Shown piece by piece: positions 8,600 to 17,336 of a stretch of DNA of 64,000 nt (its first letter is position 1; the number at the start of each line of letters is the position of its first letter). Position numbers and translations under genes: made by a program. The stretch spans positions 79,410 through 143,409 of the forward strand of contig NZ_ANHX01000022.1 of NCBI RefSeq assembly GCF_000316035.1, given 5' to 3'. This DNA comes from Paenibacillus sp. PAMC 26794 (GTDB lineage: Bacteria; Bacillota; Bacilli; Paenibacillales; Paenibacillaceae). The notes below the pieces were generated by a model. It had not been told where the DNA came from. It worked only from the letters and a program-made list of their open reading frames with translations, and made no database searches.

Positions 8600-9495
8600 G
8601 ATTTAACCTCCCGTGCGTTCTGTTCTTCCAAAAGCAAACGGATCAACGCGTCGGCAATAATGCCGCCAGCCGTTTTGGGAGCAACAATGCCGGGGAGGCC
8701 TGGCGCAAGTAGCGCTTTGATACCGCGTTTGTCGGCATACCTGAAATCACAGCCGCCAGGAGCGGATGCGAGGTCGATAATGACAGCCTTTTGCGGCATT
8801 CTGGACAGGATTTGTGCTGTGATTATCATAGTCGGTATCGTATTAAAAAGCAAGTCAACTTCCCCGGTCTGAGCGGCCAAATCCGTTGTCATGAAAGGCT
8901 TCCAGCCCATTATTGTAGCGCGAGCAGCATCCTCTTCCCGCCTGATTCCCACCCGTACATTTGCTCCAAGTCCCTGCAGTGTTTTGGCCATTGTGAATCC
9001 TGTTCGACCAATGCCAAGCACAATGCATTCCGAACCATGGATTGTGAAGTCCGTCTCCCGAATAGCTATGGCGATGGCTCCCTCAGCTGTTGGAATAGAG
9101 TTGTAAAGTGCAATATCATCACGATCAAGTACTTCAACAAGTCGCAGCCCATTTTCAAGACAAAGTTCGCGCAAGAACGGCTTTGCCATACCTGTGAACA
9201 CAATACAATGCTCTGGTAATGCTGCAATATGTTCCTTTTTCAAATAGATCGGTGTGTCACTGAATGAAGTACTTACTTTTCCCTGCTCATCGCAACCGAC
9301 AACAGGCAGTACGAGCACATCTGCGGAAGCAAACACTTCATCCTCCAGTTCCTGGTGCTCGATCCCTGGAATGGAACGTTCTATTTTATCGAAACCCACC
9401 ACACTTACCGTTGCATCCAGCTCAGCGCACTTTTGAATGACTTCAAGCTGCCGCGCATCTCCGCCCAGGACTACAATCCGGACTCCAGTCAGCAT
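8596..9495 (-). CDS. dpaA: Dipicolinate synthase subunit A
   Basis: DpaA (SpoVFA) is the dehydrogenase-fold subunit that oxidises the DapA product line to dipicolinic acid. I chose ATG at 9495 (MLTGVRIVVLGGDARQ) because AAAGGAGTGA lies upstream; this gives 299 residues, the usual length. A longer frame reaching 9708 would run through the dut terminator and is rejected. Visible motifs are the N-terminal GGDARQ of DpaA and a second nucleotide fold, VLGIGRTGFT, near residue 155. A sigma-K promoter lies 34-62 nt upstream. In B. subtilis ymxH precedes this gene; here dut does. Confidence 0.95.
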   Translation of the reverse strand: MLTGVRIVVLGGDARQLEVIQKCAELDATVSVVGFDKIERSIPGIEHQELEDEVFASADVLVLPVVGCDEQGKVSTSFSDTPIYLKKEHIAALPEHCIVFTGMAKPFLRELCLENGLRLVEVLDRDDIALYNSIPTAEGAIAIAIRETDFTIHGSECIVLGIGRTGFTMAKTLQGLGANVRVGIRREEDAARATIMGWKPFMTTDLAAQTGEVDLLFNTIPTMIITAQILSRMPQKAVIIDLASAPGGCDFRYADKRGIKALLAPGLPGIVAPKTAGGIIADALIRLLLEEQNAREVKS

Positions 9496-9528
9496 CGGGA
9501 CGTCACTCCTTTCACCACATGTATGCCT

Positions 9529-9557
9529 TATCGTATGCAGGGGCCCACAGGGGGGTG
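9529..9557 (-). promoter_or_regulatory. Sigma-K promoter of dpaAB
   Basis: On the minus strand CACC (9554-9557) and CATACGATA (9529-9537) are exactly 16 nt apart, matching the sigma-K pattern mACm-N16-CATAnnnTA. Transcription would begin about 27 nt before the dpaA ATG and just downstream of the dut terminator. Late mother-cell control of dpaAB is well established in Bacillus. Confidence 0.75.
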
Positions 9558-9596
9558 AAAACAATAATTGTATTCCACCGTCCGTTTCTCGAATGT

Positions 9597-9628
9597 AAAA
9601 AAGAGCCGCCCCTGTCAGGGACGACTCT
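9597..9628 (-). terminator. Intrinsic terminator after dut
   Basis: A GC-rich stem of about 12 bp (9602-9628, with two G-U pairs in the minus-strand RNA) is followed by six T. It lies 25 nt past the dut stop and insulates the dpaAB sigma-K unit. Confidence 0.85.
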
Positions 9629-9652
9629 AAAGAATAGGTATATTTACGCTGC

Positions 9653-10099
9653 TTATTTCCCGGTATGACCGAATCCACCTTCGCCACGTACCGTTTCCGA
9701 AAGTTCATTCACTTCCGTCAATTCAACCGCAGGCACGGTCTGGAAGACGATCTGTGCGATGCGCTCTCCCCGTACAATCGTGAACGGTTCCTGACCCAGA
9801 TTAATCAACAGAACTTTAACTTCTCCGCGATAATCCGCATCAATGGTCCCCGGTGTGTTGAGGCAGGTAATTCCATGTTTGAAAGCCAGTCCGCTCCGAG
9901 GACGGATCTGTGCTTCCAATCCAGCTGGCATTGCCATCGCAAGTCCGGTAGGAATCAGCGTACGCTGACCCGGCTGCAATACAACGTCTTCCTGAAGTGC
10001 AGCTACCACATCAAAGCCGGATGCGAGCTCCGACATTTTTTGAGGCAGTTTAATATCTTCATTGCCCGGCAGTTTCTGTATTTGAACGTAATGCAACAA
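9653..10099 (-). CDS. dut: dUTP diphosphatase
   Basis: This trimeric dUTPase hydrolyses dUTP to dUMP, keeping uracil out of DNA and supplying dTMP synthesis. The ~148-residue protein has all five motifs: [34 protein letters not shown] and the C-terminal [10 protein letters not shown]. The first ATG (10105) has its AGAAGGG directly against it. I therefore prefer one of the two TTG codons just inside (10099 or 10096), which put the site 6-9 nt away. It overlaps the 3' end of pepR by about 40 nt in another frame. In B. subtilis this place, between mlpA and spoVFA, is held by ymxH. Confidence 0.92.
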   Translation of the reverse strand: MLHYVQIQKLPGNEDIKLPQKMSELASGFDVVAALQEDVVLQPGQRTLIPTGLAMAMPAGLEAQIRPRSGLAFKHGITCLNTPGTIDADYRGEVKVLLINLGQEPFTIVRGERIAQIVFQTVPAVELTEVNELSETVRGEGGFGHTGK

Positions 10100-11342
10100 A
10101 ATCATCCCTTCTCAATCCAGCGATCGTCTTATCTGAAGCGCCAACCATAGCAAGTGCAAAAGGTTCAGCAAACATCAGATCAAGTACCGCGTTAATATCG
10201 TCCATGGTAACTTGCTCAATTTTGGTGATCATCTCATCCAGCGTATGGTGTCTGCCCAGCATGAGCTCGTTTTTACCCAGACGATTCATGCGACTGCCTG
10301 TGCTTTCCAAGCTCAGAATCAAGCTGCCTTTCAGCTGTTCTTTTCCTTTACGAAGTTCATCTTCGGACAAGCCGTTTACAGCCAGGTCGCCCAGAACCTC
10401 TTTGGTCAGGTCGAGTACTTCTTTGGTCTGTTTCGGTGCTGTACCCGCGTATATCGTGAAAAGTCCGCTGTCTGCATGAGAGCTATGATAGGAATACACG
10501 GAGTACGCAAGACCCCGTTTCTCACGAATTTCCTGGAACAGTCTGGAGCTCATGCCTCCACCAATGGCGTTATTCAGAACAACCATAGCGAATTGCAGCG
10601 GATCTCCGATTTTACAGCCCGGGAACGAGATACAGATATGATTCTGTTCCGTTTTCTTTTTGTGAAAGAGCTGTCCGCTTTGGAAGGCTGGCATCGTGAC
10701 TGCTTCCGTTACTCCATTTACATCAAAAGCACCAAAATGCTTTTCCATTAGATCGATTACACTGTCATCAATATTGCCTGCGATACTAATGACCGTGTTC
10801 TCAATCGTGTAGTGCTCCTTCATATATGCACGCAAATGGCTGGAATCCATCGCTTTGAGACGTTCTTCCGTACCCAGGATTGGGTATGCGAGTGGATGCT
10901 CACCATAGGCGGCCAAGGCCATCAGATCATGAACCATATCATCAGGCGTATCTTCATACATCGAGATTTCTTCCAGAATGACGTTTTTCTCCTTGACCAA
11001 TTCACCATCATCCATTTTGGAGCGGAAAAACATATCAGACAATACATCAACCGCAATCGGCAAATGTTCATCCAACACTTTAGCATAATAACACGTGTAT
11101 TCTTTGGAAGTGAATGCATTCACGTTACCGCCAATCGCATCGAACTGATCCGCAATCGCCTTGGCATCATAACGATCTGTCCCCTTGAATAACATGTGTT
11201 CAATAAAATGTGATACTCCGTTACTTGCAGGTTGCTCATTGCGCGAACCTGTCTTGACCCATATTCCGAAAGACACAGAACGGCAGGTCGGTATCTGTTC
11301 CATGACAACTCTGAGGCCATTGCCCAGCTGAATTTTTTTCAT
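10059..11342 (-). CDS. mlpA: M16-family zinc peptidase (PepR/MlpA)
   Basis: This 427-residue protein is a single-domain-pair M16 metallopeptidase of the processing-peptidase type. The inverted zinc motif HFIEH (H45, E48, H49) is intact, with the distal Glu region [16 protein letters not shown] about 75 residues on. The C-terminal inactive half contains the R/Y-type segment [13 protein letters not shown] good AGGAGGG lies upstream of the ATG. The B. subtilis homologue MlpA (YmxG) has been linked to extracellular protease regulation; substrates here are unknown. It lies between ylxY and dut, as in many Bacillales. Confidence 0.9.
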   Translation of the reverse strand: MKKIQLGNGLRVVMEQIPTCRSVSFGIWVKTGSRNEQPASNGVSHFIEHMLFKGTDRYDAKAIADQFDAIGGNVNAFTSKEYTCYYAKVLDEHLPIAVDVLSDMFFRSKMDDGELVKEKNVILEEISMYEDTPDDMVHDLMALAAYGEHPLAYPILGTEERLKAMDSSHLRAYMKEHYTIENTVISIAGNIDDSVIDLMEKHFGAFDVNGVTEAVTMPAFQSGQLFHKKKTEQNHICISFPGCKIGDPLQFAMVVLNNAIGGGMSSRLFQEIREKRGLAYSVYSYHSSHADSGLFTIYAGTAPKQTKEVLDLTKEVLGDLAVNGLSEDELRKGKEQLKGSLILSLESTGSRMNRLGKNELMLGRHHTLDEMITKIEQVTMDDINAVLDLMFAEPFALAMVGASDKTIAGLRRDDFVALRSNTETAGQ

Positions 11343-11441
11343 GGTTGGCCCTCCTACATCTCTATAATTGCCTTGATCTCAACCTTGAAATTGAAATCGA
11401 CATTTGGTTCCAACTTTTTGATATTAACAAAAAAACAACGT

Positions 11442-12437
11442 TCACTCAACCGCAGAGGTATTTACACGTTCAGAAGACAGCGTCTCACTTACTGTTCCGA
11501 GCACCAGACCTTTGGCCCGTATGGATTGAATCATGCCCTTTAAAGCTCCCGAAGAAGCAGCTGTAGGGTGCATTAGTATTAACGTTCCAGCCTCGGTATT
11601 TTTAGCGATTTTGGCAACAACGGCATCCGGGCTTGGCTTACGCCAATCCACAGTATCTACTGTCCATAACACAGTGTGCAGTCCCATGGATGAAGCAATG
11701 TCAACGGTCTTCTGATTAAAGTCACCGGAAGGCGGAGCAAACCAACGATTCTCTACGCCCAGTGTTTTATGGAGCAGATCCTGGGTTTTGCTAATTTCCA
11801 GCTTGGCCCGTTCTGCACTCAATCGACTCATATTAGGGTGAGAATATGCATGATTGGACATCTCATGCCCACGCTTCTGAATTTCTTTGGCCAGTTCAAC
11901 ATTTTTGCTTAACCAACTTCCATCCAGAAAAAAAGTAGCCTTCACTTTCTCGGCATCGAGCGTATCCAGCATCGGTTTAATGTATTCGTCCCCCCACGCC
12001 ACATTAATCATAAAAGAAACCATCGGTTTGTTTGCATTCCCCCGATAGATCGGATGTGCACCCAAATCCTTAAGCTGGATCTCCGGCTCAATCTGACGGT
12101 AGACATACGCTATTTTGGTATTCAACGTTCCACTCAGCGCCTTCCGGTATGTCGCTTCCACATCAATCTCCATGCCATTATAACCAGGAATCGCTTTCCA
12201 TACCCGATCCACTCTGGCATTTACCGGAGCAATTTTCGTTTCAGCCGCTTTATCCCGAATCGCAGACAACAGCGCATCTTCTCCAGTTGCCTCCTTAAAC
12301 ATGTCAAAAGCATTTTTTGTACCTGGCCCATCACGGATCTCCGTAATGTATGTACGTACACTGCCAACTTGTCCGATCAATATGACCGCAGTCACACCCG
12401 CCAGAACAGCCGCCAGCTTTTTGGATTGGTTTCCCAC
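11442..12437 (-). CDS. ylxY: Polysaccharide deacetylase family protein YlxY
   Basis: This 331-residue protein has an N-terminal hydrophobic anchor (AAVLAGVTAVILIGQVG), a ~110-residue spacer, and a NodB-fold deacetylase domain from about residue 140. The start is GTG with GGAGG 8 nt upstream. The second motif, SNHAYSHPNM, keeps the two metal His residues. The first motif, normally FDDG with two Asp, reads INVAWGDEY, so catalytic competence is doubtful. Family YlxY proteins are tied to sporulation. A weak sigma-G-like pair, GAATG-18-CATAATT, lies about 55-85 nt upstream. It follows the pnp terminator. Confidence 0.88.
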   Translation of the reverse strand: MGNQSKKLAAVLAGVTAVILIGQVGSVRTYITEIRDGPGTKNAFDMFKEATGEDALLSAIRDKAAETKIAPVNARVDRVWKAIPGYNGMEIDVEATYRKALSGTLNTKIAYVYRQIEPEIQLKDLGAHPIYRGNANKPMVSFMINVAWGDEYIKPMLDTLDAEKVKATFFLDGSWLSKNVELAKEIQKRGHEMSNHAYSHPNMSRLSAERAKLEISKTQDLLHKTLGVENRWFAPPSGDFNQKTVDIASSMGLHTVLWTVDTVDWRKPSPDAVVAKIAKNTEAGTLILMHPTAASSGALKGMIQSIRAKGLVLGTVSETLSSERVNTSAVE

Positions 12438-12539
12438 AGCTCCATCCTCCCGCCGTCTTTGTCCCCATCATATGAGGACAAGGGCGAAATTATGAATAGA
12501 AAGCCATGGTTCCATTCATGCTTATTATATTTAAACGTT

Positions 12540-12573
12540 AAAAAAAGAGCCAGAAATTCACATTCTGTCTCTT
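12540..12573 (-). terminator. Intrinsic terminator after pnp
   Basis: An 11-bp stem with one mismatch (12545-12555 with 12563-12573) and a short loop is followed by seven T on the minus strand. It lies about 40 nt past the pnp stop. Confidence 0.85.
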
Positions 12574-12612
12574 CATTCAATCTATCCATTTATAACCTGT
12601 CGCTTCGGTATC

Positions 12613-14715
12613 CTAGGATTGAGCCGGAGCTTCAACAGTCAAAACTGCTTTACGGGACAAGTTGATTCGACCTTGTGGGTCAATTTCCGTTACTTTTACC
12701 GTAATGGAATCACCGATAGCTACAACATCTTCCACTTTGGCAACACGTTCAGTTGACAGTTGCGAGATGTGTACCAGACCTTCTTTGTTCGGAAGTACTT
12801 CAACAAATGCACCGAATTTCTCTACGCGTTTTACTTTGCCGACATAAATCTCGCCGACCAATACTTCGCGCACAATACCTTCGATGATCGCTTTGGCTTT
12901 ATCATTCATCTCCTGGTTAGAAGAAGCGATAAAGACACGTCCATCCTGTTCAATATCAATTTTAACACCGGTTTCTTCGATGATTTTATTGATAATTTTA
13001 CCACCTGCACCGATCACATCACGGATTTTGTCCGGATTGATATGCATCGTTGTAATTTTAGGCGCATATTGTGATAACTGCTCACGTGGAGTTTTCAAAA
13101 TTTCGTTCATTTTGCCCAAAATGTGCATACGACCTTCTTTGGCCTGTGCCAATGCATCAGACAAAATTTGACGATTAATACCATCAATTTTAATGTCCAT
13201 TTGAATCGCGGTTACGCCTTCTGGTGTTCCTGCTACCTTGAAGTCCATGTCACCCAGGTGATCTTCCATACCCTGAATATCACTCAGAATGGATACATGA
13301 TCACCATCTTTGATCAGACCCATAGCCACACCCGCAACCGGAGCTTTGATTGGAACACCTGCATCCATCATAGCTAAAGTGCTGGCACAGATACTTGCCT
13401 GAGATGATGAGCCGTTGGATTCCAGAACTTCAGATACCAAACGAATCGTGTACGGGAAATCTGTTTCGGAAGGGATCACTTTGGAAAGAGCGCGCTCACC
13501 CAGAGCACCATGTCCGATTTCGCGACGACCTGGAGCACGCAATGGGCGCGCTTCACCTACGCTGAATGGCGGGAAGTTATAGTGATGCATGAATCGTTTT
13601 GTTTCTTCAAGACTGATTCCGTCCAAAATCTGAACATCACCCAGTGCACCAAGTGTACAAACGCTAAGTGCTTGCGTTTGACCGCGCGTAAACAGTCCTG
13701 TACCATGTGCACGTGGCAGCAGAGATGTATCACATTCAATTGGGCGAATTTCAGCAAGTCCACGTCCATCCGGACGAACTTTATCATGCGTGATCAGACG
13801 ACGCACTTCTTCTTTGACGATATCGTGCAGAACTTCCTTCACGTCTTTGAGCAATTCCGGACTTTCAATATATTTCTCTTCAAAGTGAGCAACGGTTTCG
13901 TCATTCACTACATCGATTGCATCTTGACGAGAATGCTTCTCGGCGATTTTAACCGCTTCGACCAGACGAGCGCTGGCGAATTCACGCACACTGCTGTTAA
14001 CTTCAGCATTAACGGTACGCAACTTAACAGCCATTTTTTCTTTTCCAGCAACTTGCACAAGTTGTTCGATTACAGCAATAATATTTTGGATCTCATCATG
14101 TCCAAACATGATTGCTTCGAGCATCACTTCTTCCGGCACTTCGTTTGCTTCGGCCTCAACCATCATGATGGCATTTTTGGTTCCTGCAACGACCAGTTCA
14201 ATATCACTGACTTCAAGCTGTGCAATCGTTGGGTTAATGATGAACTCGCCATCAATACGTCCAACTTTCACGCCACCAATCGGTCCGCTGAATGGAACAT
14301 CCGAAATGCTCAATGCTGCTGATGTACCAATCATTGCAGCGATTTGCGGTTCGCAATCCTGATCCACACTCATAACGATATTCAGAACTTGTACATCATT
14401 ACGGAAGCCTTCAGGGAACAAAGGACGAATCGGACGGTCCGTCAGACGGCTCGAAAGAATCGCTTTCTCACTTGGTCTGCCTTCACGTTTAATAAATCCA
14501 CCCGGGATTTTACCTACGGCGTACAATCTTTCTTCATAGTTCACCGTTAATGGGAAAAAGTCCAGATCTTTCGGCTCACTTGATGCTGTCACGGTACACA
14601 ATACCACGGTATCCCCGTATGTTACCTTAACGGCAGCATTAGCCTGCTTGGCCAAACGCCCGGTCTCAAGCGTAAGCTTTCTTCCACCAAGCTGCATTTC
14701 AACACGCTGTTCCAT
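12613..14715 (-). CDS. pnp: Polyribonucleotide nucleotidyltransferase (PNPase)
   Basis: PNPase is the phosphorolytic 3'-to-5' exoribonuclease of the RNA degradosome. The 700-residue protein has two RNase PH cores, from about residues 1-220 and 310-540, with [21 protein letters not shown] cut short here as a typical signature. These are followed by a KH domain with GXXG in [10 protein letters not shown] and a C-terminal S1 domain ([16 protein letters not shown]). I chose ATG at 14715 (MEQRVEMQ) because GGAGGGG lies upstream; the 38-residue extension lacks similarity. It lies downstream of rpsO across two hairpins, the usual rpsO-pnp arrangement. Confidence 0.96.
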   Translation of the reverse strand: MEQRVEMQLGGRKLTLETGRLAKQANAAVKVTYGDTVVLCTVTASSEPKDLDFFPLTVNYEERLYAVGKIPGGFIKREGRPSEKAILSSRLTDRPIRPLFPEGFRNDVQVLNIVMSVDQDCEPQIAAMIGTSAALSISDVPFSGPIGGVKVGRIDGEFIINPTIAQLEVSDIELVVAGTKNAIMMVEAEANEVPEEVMLEAIMFGHDEIQNIIAVIEQLVQVAGKEKMAVKLRTVNAEVNSSVREFASARLVEAVKIAEKHSRQDAIDVVNDETVAHFEEKYIESPELLKDVKEVLHDIVKEEVRRLITHDKVRPDGRGLAEIRPIECDTSLLPRAHGTGLFTRGQTQALSVCTLGALGDVQILDGISLEETKRFMHHYNFPPFSVGEARPLRAPGRREIGHGALGERALSKVIPSETDFPYTIRLVSEVLESNGSSSQASICASTLAMMDAGVPIKAPVAGVAMGLIKDGDHVSILSDIQGMEDHLGDMDFKVAGTPEGVTAIQMDIKIDGINRQILSDALAQAKEGRMHILGKMNEILKTPREQLSQYAPKITTMHINPDKIRDVIGAGGKIINKIIEETGVKIDIEQDGRVFIASSNQEMNDKAKAIIEGIVREVLVGEIYVGKVKRVEKFGAFVEVLPNKEGLVHISQLSTERVAKVEDVVAIGDSITVKVTEIDPQGRINLSRKAVLTVEAPAQS

Positions 14716-14832
14716 GAAACCCCTCCTTTTATTCGTTCCTAATTCAATGGATTCTGCATATTCACAGTATTTCCTGCTTGTCCTGCATTCATTAGCTATG
14801 TATGGAACTTTCAACATGCTAACCTGCACAAC

Positions 14833-14850
14833 AAAAGCTCCTCACGGAGC
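14833..14850 (-). terminator. Second hairpin in the rpsO-pnp interval (weak terminator)
   Basis: A 5-bp GCTCC/GGAGC stem with a four-base loop is followed by TTTTGTT on the minus strand. It lies 118 nt before pnp. It is short and probably leaky, so it may attenuate pnp rather than stop transcription. Confidence 0.45.
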
Positions 14851-14884
14851 CCCATCTACAAATATATGGCAACATGTTCATCTA

Positions 14885-14951
14885 CAAAACAACCCGGCTG
14901 TAAGTTCCGCTTGTCCTTTTAGACAAAAGAATGACGGATAACAGCCAGGTT
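14885..14951 (-). terminator. Long hairpin after rpsO (terminator or RNase processing site)
   Basis: Arms AACCCGGCTGT (14891-14901) and ACAGCCAGGTT (14941-14951) pair with one mismatch. They enclose a smaller CTTTT/AAAAG hairpin and are followed by GTTTTG on the minus strand. It begins about 24 nt past the rpsO stop. It may be a partial terminator or a site for RNase cleavage setting pnp levels. Confidence 0.6.
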
Positions 14952-14974
14952 GGTTTTGAAAACATGTACGATAA

Positions 14975-15244
14975 TTAACGACGCAATCCGAGTTTTTCGA
15001 TCAGTGCGCTGTAACGTTTAACATCTTTGTTTTTCACGTAAGCCAAAAGCTTACGACGTTGACCTACCATTTTCAAAAGTCCACGACGTGAGTGGTGGTC
15101 TTTCTTGTGCGTACGCAAGTGGTCTGTCAAACTTGTGATGTTTTCCGTAAGGATAGCAACTTGCACCTCTGGAGATCCTGTATCGGACTCGTGAGTTTTG
15201 TGCTCGTCGATCAGTTGTTGTTTACGTTCTTGAGTCAATGCCAT
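14975..15244 (-). CDS. rpsO: 30S ribosomal protein S15
   Basis: S15 is a primary 16S rRNA-binding protein of the small-subunit platform. The 89-residue protein ([10 protein letters not shown] ... EKLGLRR) has the family's usual length and the conserved [14 protein letters not shown] segment. I chose ATG at 15244, which has GGAGGTG upstream. A 19-residue upstream extension is rejected. It has its own sigma-A promoter and a structured leader, suggesting autoregulation. Confidence 0.98.
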   Translation of the reverse strand: MALTQERKQQLIDEHKTHESDTGSPEVQVAILTENITSLTDHLRTHKKDHHSRRGLLKMVGQRRKLLAYVKNKDVKRYSALIEKLGLRR

Positions 15245-15254
15245 CCTGTTCACC

Positions 15255-15345
15255 TCCTTCAATATAATCGCCATTAGCCTCGTCACCGCCGGTGAGAGCA
15301 AGCAACCAAGCCAAGGTTAATGTTGTCTCATTGGACAACGTAGTA
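15255..15345 (-). promoter_or_regulatory. Structured rpsO leader, candidate S15 autoregulatory element
   Basis: Between the promoter and rpsO the minus-strand RNA can form GTTGTC/GACAAC (about 15322-15339) and TCACC/GGTGA (about 15288-15300) hairpins before the ribosome site. S15 binds its own mRNA leader in several bacteria. I did not match a named leader class base by base, so the S15 role is inferred. Confidence 0.35.
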
Positions 15346-15346
15346 C

Positions 15347-15376
15347 AGTATATCATAATTGCCTAGTTAAAGTAAA
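15347..15376 (-). promoter_or_regulatory. Candidate sigma-A promoter of rpsO
   Basis: On the minus strand TTTACT (15371-15376) and TATACT (15347-15352) are 18 nt apart. It starts an approximately 95-nt leader before rpsO. Confidence 0.6.
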
Positions 15377-15403
15377 TGTAAACATGCATTTAATCCTGAA
15401 CCT

Positions 15404-16342
15404 TTAAGATAACAAGCGACCGGCAGTTAATGCATCTTCACGAATCTGGCTAATTAATGCATCAATGGAGTCAAACTTTCGTTCTGCACGAATATAGTGA
15501 ACGAGCTCAACCTTTAGTTCCTGGTCATATAAGTGTCCATCAAAATCAAGCAGATGCACTTCGAACGTAGGTTTCATCCCGCTTTCGTGAAACGTAGGTT
15601 TCACACCGAGATTCATTACGCCATGCAGTTCCTGTTCGCCATACTGCACACGAACAGCGTAAACACCCTTCGACGGGGTAACGTAATGATCCGTGAGTTC
15701 AAGGTTGGCTGTAGGAAATCCAATCGTTCGTCCACGCTTCTCCCCGTGAATGACGGTTCCTCTGATGCTGTAAGGTCGGCCAAGCCACTGACTGGCCTCA
15801 TCCATCTCCCCACGCTTCAACAGGCCACGAATAAGAGAACTGCTCACTTTTTCACCATTCAGCAAGAAAGGAGGAACGGTTTCCACCGTCATCTCTCCTT
15901 CTCCCAAAGTACGAAGAAGTTGTTCGTCCCCTGCACCCTTGTGACCAAAACGGAAGTCAAAACCCACCACCGCTGTTCTTGTCTGAAGAGGAATCAACAG
16001 GTCGTGTACGAATTGTTGCGGCATCAACCGTGAGAAATCTTCATTGAACTCCACCACATAGAGTACATCAACGCCCATTCCTGCCAAGATGTCTTCTTTA
16101 TCTCTCAAGGGAGTTAAATAACCCTCGTAATCCCCTTTGCGCATAACTTCCTTCGGATGTGGATGAAAGGTCATGACCGCTGCCTGCATGCCCGTTTCCC
16201 GCGCAATGCGGACAGCTGATAAAATGACACTTGCATGTCCGAGATGCAGTCCGTCGAATTGACCAATCGCAAGCACTTGGGGCAGTGTGCTCAGCTCAGT
16301 CGAATGTAACGTCTGCGGATAGGTTAGCATTACGGTTTTCAC
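15404..16342 (-). CDS. ribF: Bifunctional riboflavin kinase / FMN adenylyltransferase
   Basis: RibF converts riboflavin to FMN and then FAD. The ~312-residue protein has an N-terminal nucleotidyltransferase domain with GQFDGLHLGH and the late SSSLIRGLL motif. Its C-terminal riboflavin kinase domain has GRTIGFPTANL and GVYAVRV. The first ATG (16348) has AGGTGA directly against it, so I prefer the GTG two codons in (16342, MKTVMLTYPQ), which has correct spacing. It follows truB by about 70 nt and is the last gene of the rimP-nusA transcription unit before the rpsO promoter. No FMN riboswitch is visible. Confidence 0.95.
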   Translation of the reverse strand: MKTVMLTYPQTLHSTELSTLPQVLAIGQFDGLHLGHASVILSAVRIARETGMQAAVMTFHPHPKEVMRKGDYEGYLTPLRDKEDILAGMGVDVLYVVEFNEDFSRLMPQQFVHDLLIPLQTRTAVVGFDFRFGHKGAGDEQLLRTLGEGEMTVETVPPFLLNGEKVSSSLIRGLLKRGEMDEASQWLGRPYSIRGTVIHGEKRGRTIGFPTANLELTDHYVTPSKGVYAVRVQYGEQELHGVMNLGVKPTFHESGMKPTFEVHLLDFDGHLYDQELKVELVHYIRAERKFDSIDALISQIREDALTAGRLLS

Positions 16343-16412
16343 AATCATTCACCTGCATTTCACTAGATAGGCCAAGCTTGAGCATCACCACAACTCCAAG
16401 CCCGAAACCTCT

Positions 16413-17336
16413 TTATTCCGGCAAAAAGACTTTAACTGCCCTCACCGTTGGTTTTAGTTCATCCCGTTCAAATATCCCCAGAAACGTACCATCCTGAGCA
16501 TACAACCGCAATAAACCAGGTTGCTCTACAGGCGGTTCCAGAAGACGCGCAGACAGTTTCTGACCTTGAAGTGCTCCTGTGGCCTGTTCTTCTCCAACCT
16601 TGTGAGCCGGAATTGAAGCAATAGCCTCGTCAACAGGAATCAGCGCCTCCGCCAAAGTCCCGTCAGCCATAAGTTGTTCCACTTCTTCAATACGAAGACA
16701 ACGATCTGCAGAGATACCTGCCGATATCGTACGCTCCAGTTGAACCATGGTCGATGGATATCCGAGTTGCCGGCCAATGTCTACACACAATGTCCGAATA
16801 TAGGTACCTTTTGAACATAAGGCCCGGAAGGATATATCGGTGGTCTCACCCTGAGTCTCAATCCCTGTAAGTTCGAGCTCATAGATTGTGACCTCACGGC
16901 TCTTACGCTCTACCGTCTTACCTTCACGAGCAAGCTCATAAAGACGTTTGCCGTCTACCTTTACCGCAGAATACATAGGTGGTACCTGAGAGATGGTGCC
17001 CAGAAACTGCTCAAGCACCTGTTGAACCTGTTCCTGTGTTACTTCCACAGTCGTTTCAGCCCGCTCAGTGACTTCCCCTGTCATATCCTCTGTGTCAGTA
17101 GACAGTCCCAATCTGAGCGTAGCCAGATATTCCTTCGGAAGCTCCTGCATGTACTCCACCACACGTGTCGCCCGTCCAAGACAGAGAGGCAGAACGCCTG
17201 TAACTTGTGGGTCAAGTGTGCCCGTATGCCCAATGCGCTTCATTTTGAGAATGCGACGCATTTTGGCTACAACATCATGAGAAGTAAATCCCGCCGGTTT
17301 ATATACCGGTAGTACACCTTCAAATGGCTTTACCAT
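16413..17336 (-). CDS. truB: tRNA pseudouridine(55) synthase TruB
   Basis: TruB makes pseudouridine 55 in the T-loop of tRNAs. The 307-residue protein has the catalytic Asp motif GHTGTLDPQVTGVLPL (D43), the KPAGFTSHD start and a C-terminal PUA-like domain. Its start overlaps the nrnA stop by 7 nt, indicating coupling. The truB-ribF order is that of Bacillus. Confidence 0.97.
   Translation of the reverse strand: MVKPFEGVLPVYKPAGFTSHDVVAKMRRILKMKRIGHTGTLDPQVTGVLPLCLGRATRVVEYMQELPKEYLATLRLGLSTDTEDMTGEVTERAETTVEVTQEQVQQVLEQFLGTISQVPPMYSAVKVDGKRLYELAREGKTVERKSREVTIYELELTGIETQGETTDISFRALCSKGTYIRTLCVDIGRQLGYPSTMVQLERTISAGISADRCLRIEEVEQLMADGTLAEALIPVDEAIASIPAHKVGEEQATGALQGQKLSARLLEPPVEQPGLLRLYAQDGTFLGIFERDELKPTVRAVKVFLPE

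Noticed and set aside
9496..9708. N-terminal extension of dpaA to 9708
   Set aside because: It would cross the dut terminator and the sigma-K promoter, and the internal ATG has a good ribosome site and family-length product.
13510..14322. 270-residue plus-strand frame opposite pnp
   Set aside because: Antisense shadow of the PNPase gene, with atypical composition and no supporting context.
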